28,169 bases of DNA from JBBTYG01 sp964418085 (GTDB lineage Bacteria; Patescibacteriota; Minisyncoccia; UBA6257; 2-01-FULL-56-20), in assembly GCA_964418085.1 (NCBI GenBank), contig CAYQKB010000009.1, positions 1-28,169 on the forward strand, given 5' to 3'. The position numbers were made by a program, and so were the translations under genes. A model generated the notes under the pieces. The model was not told the origin of the DNA, did not search any database, and saw only the letters and a program-made list of their open reading frames with translations. Positions 7,555-14,562 of the stretch are shown piece by piece (the stretch's first letter is position 1; each line of letters begins with the position of its first letter).

Positions 7555-7560
7555 TATAAT
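7555..7560 (+). promoter_or_regulatory. Consensus -10 (TATAAT) of the aminotransferase gene, leaderless
   Basis: TATAAT ends six bases before the ATG at 7567, which puts the expected start of transcription on the A of the start codon. No -35 of note; that region lies in the repeat arm. Confidence 0.65.
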
Positions 7561-7566
7561 CAATCA

Positions 7567-8640
7567 ATGGTTCGACCAAATGAATATCTGAAAAACATTC
7601 CCCTTCCCCCGCGGGCGCATTCCATAAAATTTTTAGACGCAAAACGCGGCGCGGAAGTTTTTAAACTCGATTCGAATGAAGCCGTCATCCCCCCGTCGCC
7701 GCGGGTATTTACTGCAATCAAAAAATTTCTTTCGCAAAAAAATAATCTGAACTGGTATCCGGATCCGGCAGCGGACGAACTCTGTACACGCATCGCGCGC
7801 TACGTGCATCTTGCGCCGGAACACATCCTCCCGACGAGCGGCTCTGAGCAGGCGCTCCAATTTATTTCAAATGTCTACGTACGCGAAGGAGATGAAATCG
7901 TCGTCCCGACGCCGACCTTCTCTCCATTTCTCGCATGGCCCATGTCGAGAGGCGGAAAAATCGTCGAAGTACCTTATGATATCCATAGTGGCCCAACCGT
8001 CGAAGCAATACAGGAAAAAGTCAGACGAAAAACAAAAATTATCTATCTTGTTAATCCATATATCACAGCGTACTCCGATATGGATATTGAACGGATTGTG
8101 CGGCAAAATAAAAACGTTCTTGTGATTATCGACGAGGCATACCACGAATATTACGGAAAAACATCTATGCCCCTCGTCAAAAAATTCGACAACGTCATCA
8201 TCACCCGCACCCTCTCCAAAACATTCATGCTCGCCGGCCTCCGTCTTGGATTCATGGCCGCACAAAAAGAAATAATAGAAACAACGAGAAAGATCATCGG
8301 CCTTTACAACGTAAACGCGCTCACAAGTGTAGCAGGCATCGCCGCGCTCGAAGACATCTCATACACGCACCAGTACGCGAAAGAAGTGAGAATTTCAACA
8401 AAGCTTCTTGCCGAAGAACTCCCCGAACGTGGCTTCAAGGCAGTGCCAACAGAAGCTGGGCTCATACTTTTCAAGCACAACGAAATGAATCCAAAAATCG
8501 TACAGAAAAAACTTGAAGATCAAAATGTGTTTATCCGCTATCCGCTTTTCAAAGAGCTACCATTATACCTCCGCATGAACGTCGGAAATATTGCATTCAC
8601 AAAAAAACTCATTACAAAGTTCAAAAAAACGTTCGAATAA
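7567..8640 (+). CDS. HisC-like PLP-dependent aminotransferase (fold type I)
   Basis: 357 residues, the usual length of histidinol-phosphate aminotransferases. Visible motifs are LDSNEAVIPPSP at the N-terminus, YPDP (64-67), SGSEQAL (91-97, phosphate-binding turn), NPY at 163-165, DEAYHEYYG with D189 and Y192, and SKTFMLAGLRLGF with K218 as the Schiff-base lysine. A C-terminal RMNVGN stands where HisC has R-I-S-V-G. The usual NPNNPTG loop is altered to NPYITAYS, so substrate binding may differ. No other histidine genes are nearby, so a biosynthetic HisC role is not supported by context; amino-sugar or phosphonate-type transamination is also possible. The start is set by TATAAT six bases upstream, with no ribosome site. 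Confidence 0.8.
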   Translation: MVRPNEYLKNIPLPPRAHSIKFLDAKRGAEVFKLDSNEAVIPPSPRVFTAIKKFLSQKNNLNWYPDPAADELCTRIARYVHLAPEHILPTSGSEQALQFISNVYVREGDEIVVPTPTFSPFLAWPMSRGGKIVEVPYDIHSGPTVEAIQEKVRRKTKIIYLVNPYITAYSDMDIERIVRQNKNVLVIIDEAYHEYYGKTSMPLVKKFDNVIITRTLSKTFMLAGLRLGFMAAQKEIIETTRKIIGLYNVNALTSVAGIAALEDISYTHQYAKEVRISTKLLAEELPERGFKAVPTEAGLILFKHNEMNPKIVQKKLEDQNVFIRYPLFKELPLYLRMNVGNIAFTKKLITKFKKTFE

Positions 8641-8670
8641 TCAAAAAAATGAGCTTCAGAAGTTCAGCTG

Positions 8671-10404
8671 TTATTTAATTTTATCGATCTCCCCTATTTC
8701 TTTTTCAATATCTTCCTCCACGTGACGAATTTCTTCCTTTAGTTTTTCTTCCTTCTCTTTGACCCGCTCCGGACTCAAATCTATGTTTCGTCCTTTATTG
8801 CTCACAAGATCAAGATCTTTTTCCAGCCCTCGCAAATCCTTTCGAAGTTCGCTTTTAACCTTGAGCAACTCCCTCCTTAGGCGAAGCTTCAGTATCCGAA
8901 TACTGTGAACAAGAATATATGCTCCGCCAGTGAGCGCGCCCAAAACAATAAGCGCAAGAAGAGCGATTAATCCCCAGCGCTCAAGAAATCCAACCACGAC
9001 ATTTTGAAAACTCCTTACATCAACCGGATATTTTTCCGTTTCATTACTCACGGCCCCCCGCGCATCTGTCGCCTGTGCGGTAAGATCCCACACCCCGGAA
9101 GGAATCGCTTTGGAATAAATCGCCGTCCAATGTCCCTGCTCGGTTGCGGCCGTTGAAAAATCAATAAACGCACCTGCCTTCCGCAAGTGAAGCGTAATAG
9201 TAGCCGCTGGAAGGGAGCTTCCCTCGGCTTTAAAAGGCTCGTTCGAAGAATTAATTTTTTCCGAATATGAAAGTATGCGGGGCATTTCTATCGGTGTAAC
9301 CGAAAAGGGAGTGCCCGCCTCGCTGAAATTGCCCGCATTGTCATACACACGAACTTGAAGGACGTGATCTCCGGGAGATTGCAGCGGCAAAATATAATAC
9401 CCGTCGCTCGAAGTGGCGGCATCGAGCCAGTCGGCGCCAAGACGAATCTTATAGCCGGCGATTCCCGAAACGGAATCCGATGATTTGAAACTGAATTCGG
9501 GTTGTGGATTTGTGAGCTCGTCATCTCCTGGTTTCCGAAGTATGCTCGGACCCGAAGGCGAAGAAAAATCAACTCTGATCAATTTGTGCCCTACGCCACC
9601 CCATCCGTCTTTTGTATGAAAACGAACGTGAAAATAGAGCACTCCCTCTCCATAATCCGAAAGGTTAAACGTAACGCTCGAAACAGTCCCTTTTTGCTGG
9701 CTCCCCGACAAACTGGCCTCAGAGTCGGAATTGAGCGCATAGGCAACACCGTCAACTCCGGCAGGAATGTCCCAGGAAAACTCTGCGGTAGAAGCGTTAT
9801 ACCACTTCGATTCATCCGGATGCGTAGACGAGCGAATGACCGGCTCGGGAATAGAGGCCGAATGTGGTGGAGAATATGCCGCAGCTGAAATTTCGTACTG
9901 CGAATCCCCGAGGCTTTTCAAAATATTCGTCCCGTTTCCGTCGTTTGCAAGCACTGAGCCGGACGAAAAGGTTAATCGAGGAGAACTGGCCGCACGCGGC
10001 CGAAAAGTAATCGACAAAATTTTCCCCGCGCTGCCAATAAAACCTGGATTCAAAACAATTCCCTCGAAACGCGCCGTTCCATCCAAATTAGAAAAAGAAG
10101 GTTCCTGAACCCATAAATTAAACACCGAGCCCGTCTTGGAAATATCGACAACCTGCAACTTGTCGATCGGAAATGAAACAACTCCGGATGCTGCGTTCAT
10201 TGCTTGATCCGCGGATTCCACGTAAACACTCACGGTAAAGCTGTGATCCTCGGTGAAATTGCCGGAATCTGGAGAAAAATAAAGCGATGCCGCATGAACG
10301 GAAACACTGCTTGCGGCAAAAACACCGAGGATAATGAAAAATCCGAAAAATAATTTACTCGCCCTGGCAGATTTCCAAAAACTTAGCTTCGTAGTCGTTT
10401 CCAT
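8671..10404 (-). CDS. Membrane-anchored cohesin-domain protein with cytosolic coiled coil
   Basis: 577 residues. Signal segment 17-38 ending VHA. Residues about 40-172 form a cohesin-like domain: FTVSVYVESADQAMNAASGVVSF, LWVQEP, FEGIVLNPGFIGSAGKILSITF, VLANDGNGTNIL. Residues about 185-460 look like two or three Ig/cadherin-like beta domains (DSVSGIAGYKIRL, VRVYDNAGNF, ATDARGAVSNE). One membrane helix lies at about 478-502. A 75-residue, highly charged tail (R-E-L-L-K-V-K... LSPERVKEKEEKL) is predicted as a cytosolic coiled coil. Cohesins bind dockerins with high affinity, and a dockerin protein is encoded two genes upstream. The gene overlaps the end of the preceding cohesin gene by 22 bases, so they are one operon. 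The cytosolic tail is unusual for a cohesin scaffold and could link to cell-envelope or division proteins. Confidence 0.75.
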   Translation of the reverse strand: METTTKLSFWKSARASKLFFGFFIILGVFAASSVSVHAASLYFSPDSGNFTEDHSFTVSVYVESADQAMNAASGVVSFPIDKLQVVDISKTGSVFNLWVQEPSFSNLDGTARFEGIVLNPGFIGSAGKILSITFRPRAASSPRLTFSSGSVLANDGNGTNILKSLGDSQYEISAAAYSPPHSASIPEPVIRSSTHPDESKWYNASTAEFSWDIPAGVDGVAYALNSDSEASLSGSQQKGTVSSVTFNLSDYGEGVLYFHVRFHTKDGWGGVGHKLIRVDFSSPSGPSILRKPGDDELTNPQPEFSFKSSDSVSGIAGYKIRLGADWLDAATSSDGYYILPLQSPGDHVLQVRVYDNAGNFSEAGTPFSVTPIEMPRILSYSEKINSSNEPFKAEGSSLPAATITLHLRKAGAFIDFSTAATEQGHWTAIYSKAIPSGVWDLTAQATDARGAVSNETEKYPVDVRSFQNVVVGFLERWGLIALLALIVLGALTGGAYILVHSIRILKLRLRRELLKVKSELRKDLRGLEKDLDLVSNKGRNIDLSPERVKEKEEKLKEEIRHVEEDIEKEIGEIDKIK

Positions 10405-11291
10405 AAGAGCCTGAAAATAATTATTACAAAAAGCAATCCTACGATTAATAGTAACACACCGGGAAATATGTTCTTATTCTTAGATTCAGGGGCAGTGGGA
10501 ACGCGAGCGGGAACTTTCTCCACTATAAAATTTCCGGCGCGATCGACAGCGCGTACATATATATCACTCGACAACGCCTGATCCTTCAAAAGATACGGGG
10601 ATTGCGCAGGAATCCAGGAAGCCGAATCAATATCGCCTCTCGAGGCAACCTCCTCAACGTCATAATGGTCAACGCCCAAGCCTTTATCCGTTGTCGAAAA
10701 AATTATAAACAACTTACCGTCGAAAACAGTCGGGTCGCTTGAAATGCTTGGCGTAAACTGCTCGGGAGGGAAGCTGTCTTCAGGAAAAGGCTCTGCGCCG
10801 GTGGAAGTCGCCGATGAAACAATTACGTCTGTAACTCCGAATCGGGTCGGCACCTCGGTCCCCTTTCCATCATTTTCGAGAAGCCTCACTCTTGAAAACG
10901 TGAACGCCCCGCTTCCCTGTTTGAGCGCTTTAAAATAGAGGGAGAAGAGTGGAGCGCTAACACCACTAAACCCCGAAGGAATTATTCCGGATAAAAATAT
11001 CTCGCTAGAGCTGTTTTCGGCCGGCCGCTCAAGCCAGAGGGCAACCGGAGAATTTCCATCGGTAATCTTCTCAAAATTGAATACGTCATGTGAAAAACTC
11101 AAAGACCCCTCAAGCGCATTTACATCTTTCCCTTCGGGGAATAGATCAACGTCAATCCGCACCGAATCACCAACCCCGATAGAAGAAGTGGCCGAGGGAA
11201 CCAACCTAAATTCTGCCGCATGTACGGATAGAAAAGAATACCCAAAAAGGAGGGCGGAGCAAATGTATACTGAAATTTTATTATTGTACAT
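10383..11291 (-). CDS. Membrane-anchored cohesin-domain protein
   Basis: 302 residues from the ATG at 11291. An in-frame ATG at 11315 would overlap the dockerin gene by 13 bases and put acidic and aromatic residues before the signal peptide, so the shorter form is preferred. Signal peptide about 1-25 (ending VHA). Residues about 27-160 are cohesin-like: GDSVRIDVDLF, VNALEGSLSFSHDVFNFEKI, LWLERP, LSGIIPSGFSG, LFSLYFKALKQGSGAFTF, LLENDGKGTEV. They are closely parallel to the domain in the downstream gene (LWLERP against LWVQEP). A short Ig-like stretch (about 185-260, DHYDVEEV... IYVRAVDRAGNF) follows, then one membrane helix (about 276-296) and a basic KRLRS end. It lies 11 bases behind the dockerin gene, in one operon with both neighbours. 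A dockerin receptor at the cell surface is the likely role. Confidence 0.75.
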   Translation of the reverse strand: MYNNKISVYICSALLFGYSFLSVHAAEFRLVPSATSSIGVGDSVRIDVDLFPEGKDVNALEGSLSFSHDVFNFEKITDGNSPVALWLERPAENSSSEIFLSGIIPSGFSGVSAPLFSLYFKALKQGSGAFTFSRVRLLENDGKGTEVPTRFGVTDVIVSSATSTGAEPFPEDSFPPEQFTPSISSDPTVFDGKLFIIFSTTDKGLGVDHYDVEEVASRGDIDSASWIPAQSPYLLKDQALSSDIYVRAVDRAGNFIVEKVPARVPTAPESKNKNIFPGVLLLIVGLLFVIIIFRLLWKRLRS

Positions 11292-11302
11292 CGTAATATA
11301 AA

Positions 11303-12484
11303 TTAACCAGTCCAATAAAATGCCATAATGCTAAAATCGACAATGTTGACCTTTCCGTCTCCGTTCAAATCAACCTTTACGGGCGGGCTGGGCCTTTTAT
11401 ACCAATATGCGGCAATGGAAAAATCTATTAAATTCACCCTGCAATCTCCATTTATATCGCCCTTCAACGGACATTTGCTCTGCTGTTCGGCAAAAACCGT
11501 TTTCGTCCCGACCGCAAAAGCAACTGCCTGGGAAAAGGTAGTGATATCGGCGTCTTTCGATGAACGTGCCCTCGTCGTATGATCACCAAGCTCAACCTCG
11601 AGTGTATCAAATTTATACAACCACACACCAGAAACGTCCGCATTCACTTGCTTTACTAATTCGGTATCTGAATTTATGAATACCGCAACCGACGAACTCG
11701 GGGCACTTTGACCAAAAATCGAAAGCGGCTCACCGCGCTTTACCTGAATCTTGTCAATAGAAATCGTCGGCGGGAGAAATATTCCGCTCACAATGGTCGT
11801 CGCGCCAGAAGTAACAGAAATGGAAAACGTATGAGTGATAGATCGAACCCCTTTTGAATCCTCCGCCCATACACCAAATACATACATCCCCGGCGAAAGA
11901 CCGGAAAGCTTTATCTCGAAATTAGCATCTGGTCCGGCCTTTGTAGTCGCGGCGACCTGCGCATCCTTGAGAAGAGTCACAAAGCTCATGGGATATGCCT
12001 TGCCCCTGAAAATAACCGCTGTTTCAACGGGGAAAGAAGTTCCTCCTCCCCCACCTCCTCCGCCGCTCGGAGGCGGTGCAGGCGGAGCAGGAGCAGAACC
12101 GGTCGTTGAACTCGCTTCATTGCTATAGTCCGATGCTCCATCCGCATTAAAAGCCCGAACGCGATAAAAATAAGTCGTGTCCGACGAAAGCCCAGTATTC
12201 GAATATGTCGCAACATTCGCCCCCGTAGTCGCGATCTGGGAAAATCCTGTTCCGGAAGTCGTGCTTCGCTCTACGTAAAAACCGTCTTCATTTGAAGAGG
12301 TATCTGTCCACGACAAATTTATCTGACTCGAAGAAATACTGCTCGCACTTAAATTCGTCGGACTGGATGGAAAAACCGCGATTTTAATGAACGAGGTAAT
12401 ATCCGCCGCCAAGGCCGCGCTGAGGGGAAAAGAAAAAATACAAACAAGCCCCAGAAAAAAATAAAGTGCTCGCCGATATGCCAT
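11303..12484 (-). CDS. Secreted protein with fibronectin III and type I dockerin
   Basis: 393 residues. Signal peptide 1-27 (ALAA). Fibronectin type III domain about 40-128 (NLSASSISSSQINLSW, YVERSTTSG, TYFYRVRAFNADGASDYSNEA). Then a PPP/Gly-rich hinge (about 130-148) and two Ig-like modules (about 150-330; TKAGPDANFEIKLSGLSPGMY, VFINSDTELVKQVNADVSGVW). The C-terminus is a dockerin, residues 338-393, with two calcium loops 29 residues apart: DINGDCRVNLIDF (343-355) and DLNGDGKVNIVDF (372-384), each followed by a short helix (SIAAYWY, SIMAFYW). Dockerins bind cohesins, and two cohesin proteins follow directly in the same operon. There is no catalytic domain, so it may be an adhesin or structural subunit rather than an enzyme. 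The start is set by an extended -10 nine bases upstream. Confidence 0.85.
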   Translation of the reverse strand: MAYRRALYFFLGLVCIFSFPLSAALAADITSFIKIAVFPSSPTNLSASSISSSQINLSWTDTSSNEDGFYVERSTTSGTGFSQIATTGANVATYSNTGLSSDTTYFYRVRAFNADGASDYSNEASSTTGSAPAPPAPPPSGGGGGGGGTSFPVETAVIFRGKAYPMSFVTLLKDAQVAATTKAGPDANFEIKLSGLSPGMYVFGVWAEDSKGVRSITHTFSISVTSGATTIVSGIFLPPTISIDKIQVKRGEPLSIFGQSAPSSSVAVFINSDTELVKQVNADVSGVWLYKFDTLEVELGDHTTRARSSKDADITTFSQAVAFAVGTKTVFAEQQSKCPLKGDINGDCRVNLIDFSIAAYWYKRPSPPVKVDLNGDGKVNIVDFSIMAFYWTG

Positions 12485-12493
12485 ATCTGCTTT

Positions 12494-12502
12494 ATTCTAT
12501 CA
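12494..12502 (-). promoter_or_regulatory. Extended -10 of the dockerin-cohesin operon
   Basis: On the minus strand TGATAGAAT is followed by nine bases and the ATG at 12484. It lies in the 38-base gap behind the DUF916-like gene, so the operon can be expressed separately. The leader would be 0-3 bases. Confidence 0.55.
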
Positions 12503-12522
12503 TGTTCTATGCGTAAAAAAAT

Positions 12523-13422
12523 CTACGAACGTCTCTTTTTTCTGCGCAAAAGATAACCGAAAAGAAGTATGACAAAACCAACGACATAATAGACCCAATA
12601 ATTTCTTACGTTATTTATAAATTGCGCCGAAGGTCCGGAAATCGATCCGGCCTTCAAAACCTGGAATACCGCCCGCTGACTCGCGACCACTTTATCATTC
12701 TGATAAAAATTAACTACCGACCAATACTGCCCGATACCTAAATGAAAATTTATCGGAAATTCAATGGTGTTTTCCCCGACCGTAAAAGGCGGCACCTCCG
12801 GAAAATCCGTAGTTTTCTGTACAAATGCCAGGCGCGTTCCTCCATATTGGTCCAAAAGCTCAAACGTCGCTCCGGTAAAAATTTCCGGCACATTCCCCTC
12901 ATTATTGAATTTAACATACACACGAGGATTCCAACCTTCCTCGATATCAAGAGGTTTGATGATCGGAACCGTAAACTTTCTGTACGTATTGGTTCCAATA
13001 ACTATATTAATGGATACCTGCGCTCCGAGAGCGATTGTCACCTGCCCCGCGGAATCGGGAGCGGTAGTAAAGCTTATCGTGCCGCCATACGAGCCGACTG
13101 TTTGATCCTTGGGAACCTCCACGGTAATAACGACGGGAAATTGATGAACACCTTTTGGAATAATAAAATCGAATCCTTTGTCTATCGTAATCCACGACCG
13201 CACGCTCGGTAAAATTTCCAAATTTGCTTTTATCCGCAGATCTGAAGTTGGATCACTCTGCACAAGATACACTGTCTGAATATATTTTGCTCCGGCAACC
13301 ATATGGTCGGCATTGAGCGACGGAGGAGAAATACCAAACGCAGCGTCTGCTCGAGGAGCGAAAACTAAAACAAAAAATGCCGCTATCGCAAAAAAAGAAA
13401 AAGCTGTTTTCCCAGTGTCCAT
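12523..13422 (-). CDS. DUF916-like exported protein with C-terminal membrane anchor
   Basis: 299 residues from the ATG at 13422. An upstream in-frame ATG at 13437 overlaps a TGCTACAAT promoter hexamer and is less likely. Signal peptide about 1-27 (RADA). The body has two Ig-like beta-sandwich domains. The first is FGISPPSLNADHMVAGAKYIQTVYL followed by VEVPKDQTVGSYGGTISF. The second is GWNPRVYVKFNNEGNVPEIFTGATFELLD followed by ENTIEFPINFHLGIGQYWSVVNFY. This order resembles DUF916/DUF3324 cell-surface proteins that bind WxL proteins in Firmicutes, and pilus-chaperone-like domains. A C-terminal membrane helix and KKRRS end anchor it. It stands between the paralogous surface genes and the dockerin operon, all on one strand, which suggests a shared envelope role. 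The family match is moderate. Confidence 0.65.
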   Translation of the reverse strand: MDTGKTAFSFFAIAAFFVLVFAPRADAAFGISPPSLNADHMVAGAKYIQTVYLVQSDPTSDLRIKANLEILPSVRSWITIDKGFDFIIPKGVHQFPVVITVEVPKDQTVGSYGGTISFTTAPDSAGQVTIALGAQVSINIVIGTNTYRKFTVPIIKPLDIEEGWNPRVYVKFNNEGNVPEIFTGATFELLDQYGGTRLAFVQKTTDFPEVPPFTVGENTIEFPINFHLGIGQYWSVVNFYQNDKVVASQRAVFQVLKAGSISGPSAQFINNVRNYWVYYVVGFVILLFGYLLRRKKRRS

Positions 13423-13435
13423 GTAGAGATGTTTC

Positions 13436-13444
13436 ATTGTAGCA
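13436..13444 (-). promoter_or_regulatory. Extended -10 of the DUF916-like gene
   Basis: TGCTACAAT on the minus strand overlaps the upstream in-frame ATG at 13437. Transcription would begin about six bases before the ATG at 13422, so the downstream start is preferred. Confidence 0.5.
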
Positions 13445-13534
13445 CCGATTCACAACTTTAATAAAGAGCTACAGAAGCCCCGTATTAAAGCATAATTCTT
13501 CATGGGTATCTATAAATATTCCTTTCGAATAAAA

Positions 13535-14488
13535 CTAGGGTTGCACAAGAGAACCGAAGACATTTGTTCCGGTATACGTACCAGAAGGAGTTCCTACGGG
13601 AACTTCAGCTCCCCAGTAGGTAAGTTGAGAAACAAATCCGCCGGTAGTTGTGGGCTCCGTAAGCTGAAAGCCGGCAACCGTTACCGCCGATGCCGTAAGC
13701 GCAGTGCTTGTTCCATCCATCGTAAAGCTCGAGGTCGAATACCGCTGCGAACTGGTCGGAATGGAGTTAGAGCCGGATGTGAAAGTCGAGAGAGCGCTCA
13801 GCTGAAGCGTCGTGGTCGAATTTCCTGCATTGGTCGTCGAGGCAGTTTGGTTAGTGCCACCTGTTGTCGAAGAAGCGGAAAGAGTTCCGTAGTTCAAGGA
13901 AGACGTTGTCACATTTATTGCCGTAAGAGTGCTAAGCTCTACGTATGAAGATGTTGCGCTGCTACTTGCTAAAGAAGTATCCGCCGCAACGGCATACGCA
14001 TCCCATTCATCAGTATTGTAGCTCGAGTTCGCATCAGTCCCCTGTGCGATATACCACAATTGCACCGTATCGGTAACGTTTATGCTGTTCGACGCGCACG
14101 TGCTCGTCACGTGGGTAACTTCCACATAGCAATTGAGATTACTCGCTGTCGGGTTTTCTCGCCCGCACGTACTTGCCACGCCTGCCCTAAAAGCGGTTGA
14201 CGTCGTCTTTGACCCGGTAATATCAGAGCAACCGTTGTTATCCGATATGGTGTAATTTATATCAAAGGAAGTCGTTGCGTTCGCAGTAAGCGTGATAGTA
14301 TTTCCGTGATTGAGTATGACAGAGCTCACCGTCGGTGCCGCATTACCAACAACAACTTGACTCGTCAGGTTTGTGGTTACCGCGTACGCCGTTATAAAAC
14401 CGGATAACCCCGCAATTATAATCGCAGGTAAAAGAAAAACACGAATGGCTTTTCCAAAAAGTAAAACTGAACTTTTTGCAAGATTCAT
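13535..14488 (-). CDS. Exported Ser/Thr-rich surface protein, paralogue of the 1349-residue neighbour
   Basis: 317 residues. Signal segment about 15-37 (AYA). Residues about 48-317 form one extracellular module that is clearly repeated in the larger upstream protein: SSVILNHGNTITLT-ANATTSFDINY, four cysteines in GCSD, STCG, LNCY and STCA contexts, then INVTTSSLNYGTLSASSTT, NAGNSTTTL and the end TYWGAEVPVGTPSGTYTGTN. The cysteines are shared with the paralogue and may form disulfides. No enzyme motif is seen. Ser and Thr make up a very large share of the chain, which suggests a surface-layer, pilus-like or glycosylated adhesin role, but no known family is recognised. TACAAT eight bases before the ATG gives it its own leaderless-type promoter. 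Confidence 0.7.
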   Translation of the reverse strand: MNLAKSSVLLFGKAIRVFLLPAIIIAGLSGFITAYAVTTNLTSQVVVGNAAPTVSSVILNHGNTITLTANATTSFDINYTISDNNGCSDITGSKTTSTAFRAGVASTCGRENPTASNLNCYVEVTHVTSTCASNSINVTDTVQLWYIAQGTDANSSYNTDEWDAYAVAADTSLASSSATSSYVELSTLTAINVTTSSLNYGTLSASSTTGGTNQTASTTNAGNSTTTLQLSALSTFTSGSNSIPTSSQRYSTSSFTMDGTSTALTASAVTVAGFQLTEPTTTGGFVSQLTYWGAEVPVGTPSGTYTGTNVFGSLVQP

Positions 14489-14496
14489 TTAAACTC

Positions 14497-14502
14497 ATTG
14501 TA
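14497..14502 (-). promoter_or_regulatory. -10 of the smaller surface paralogue
   Basis: TGTACAAT on the minus strand, eight bases, then the ATG at 14488. It lies in the 74-base gap after the large surface gene. Confidence 0.5.
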
Positions 14503-14562
14503 CACTATTCATGTACAACAACCTGTGGATAACTTTTTTACGCGGGACTCACACACTCCCCC

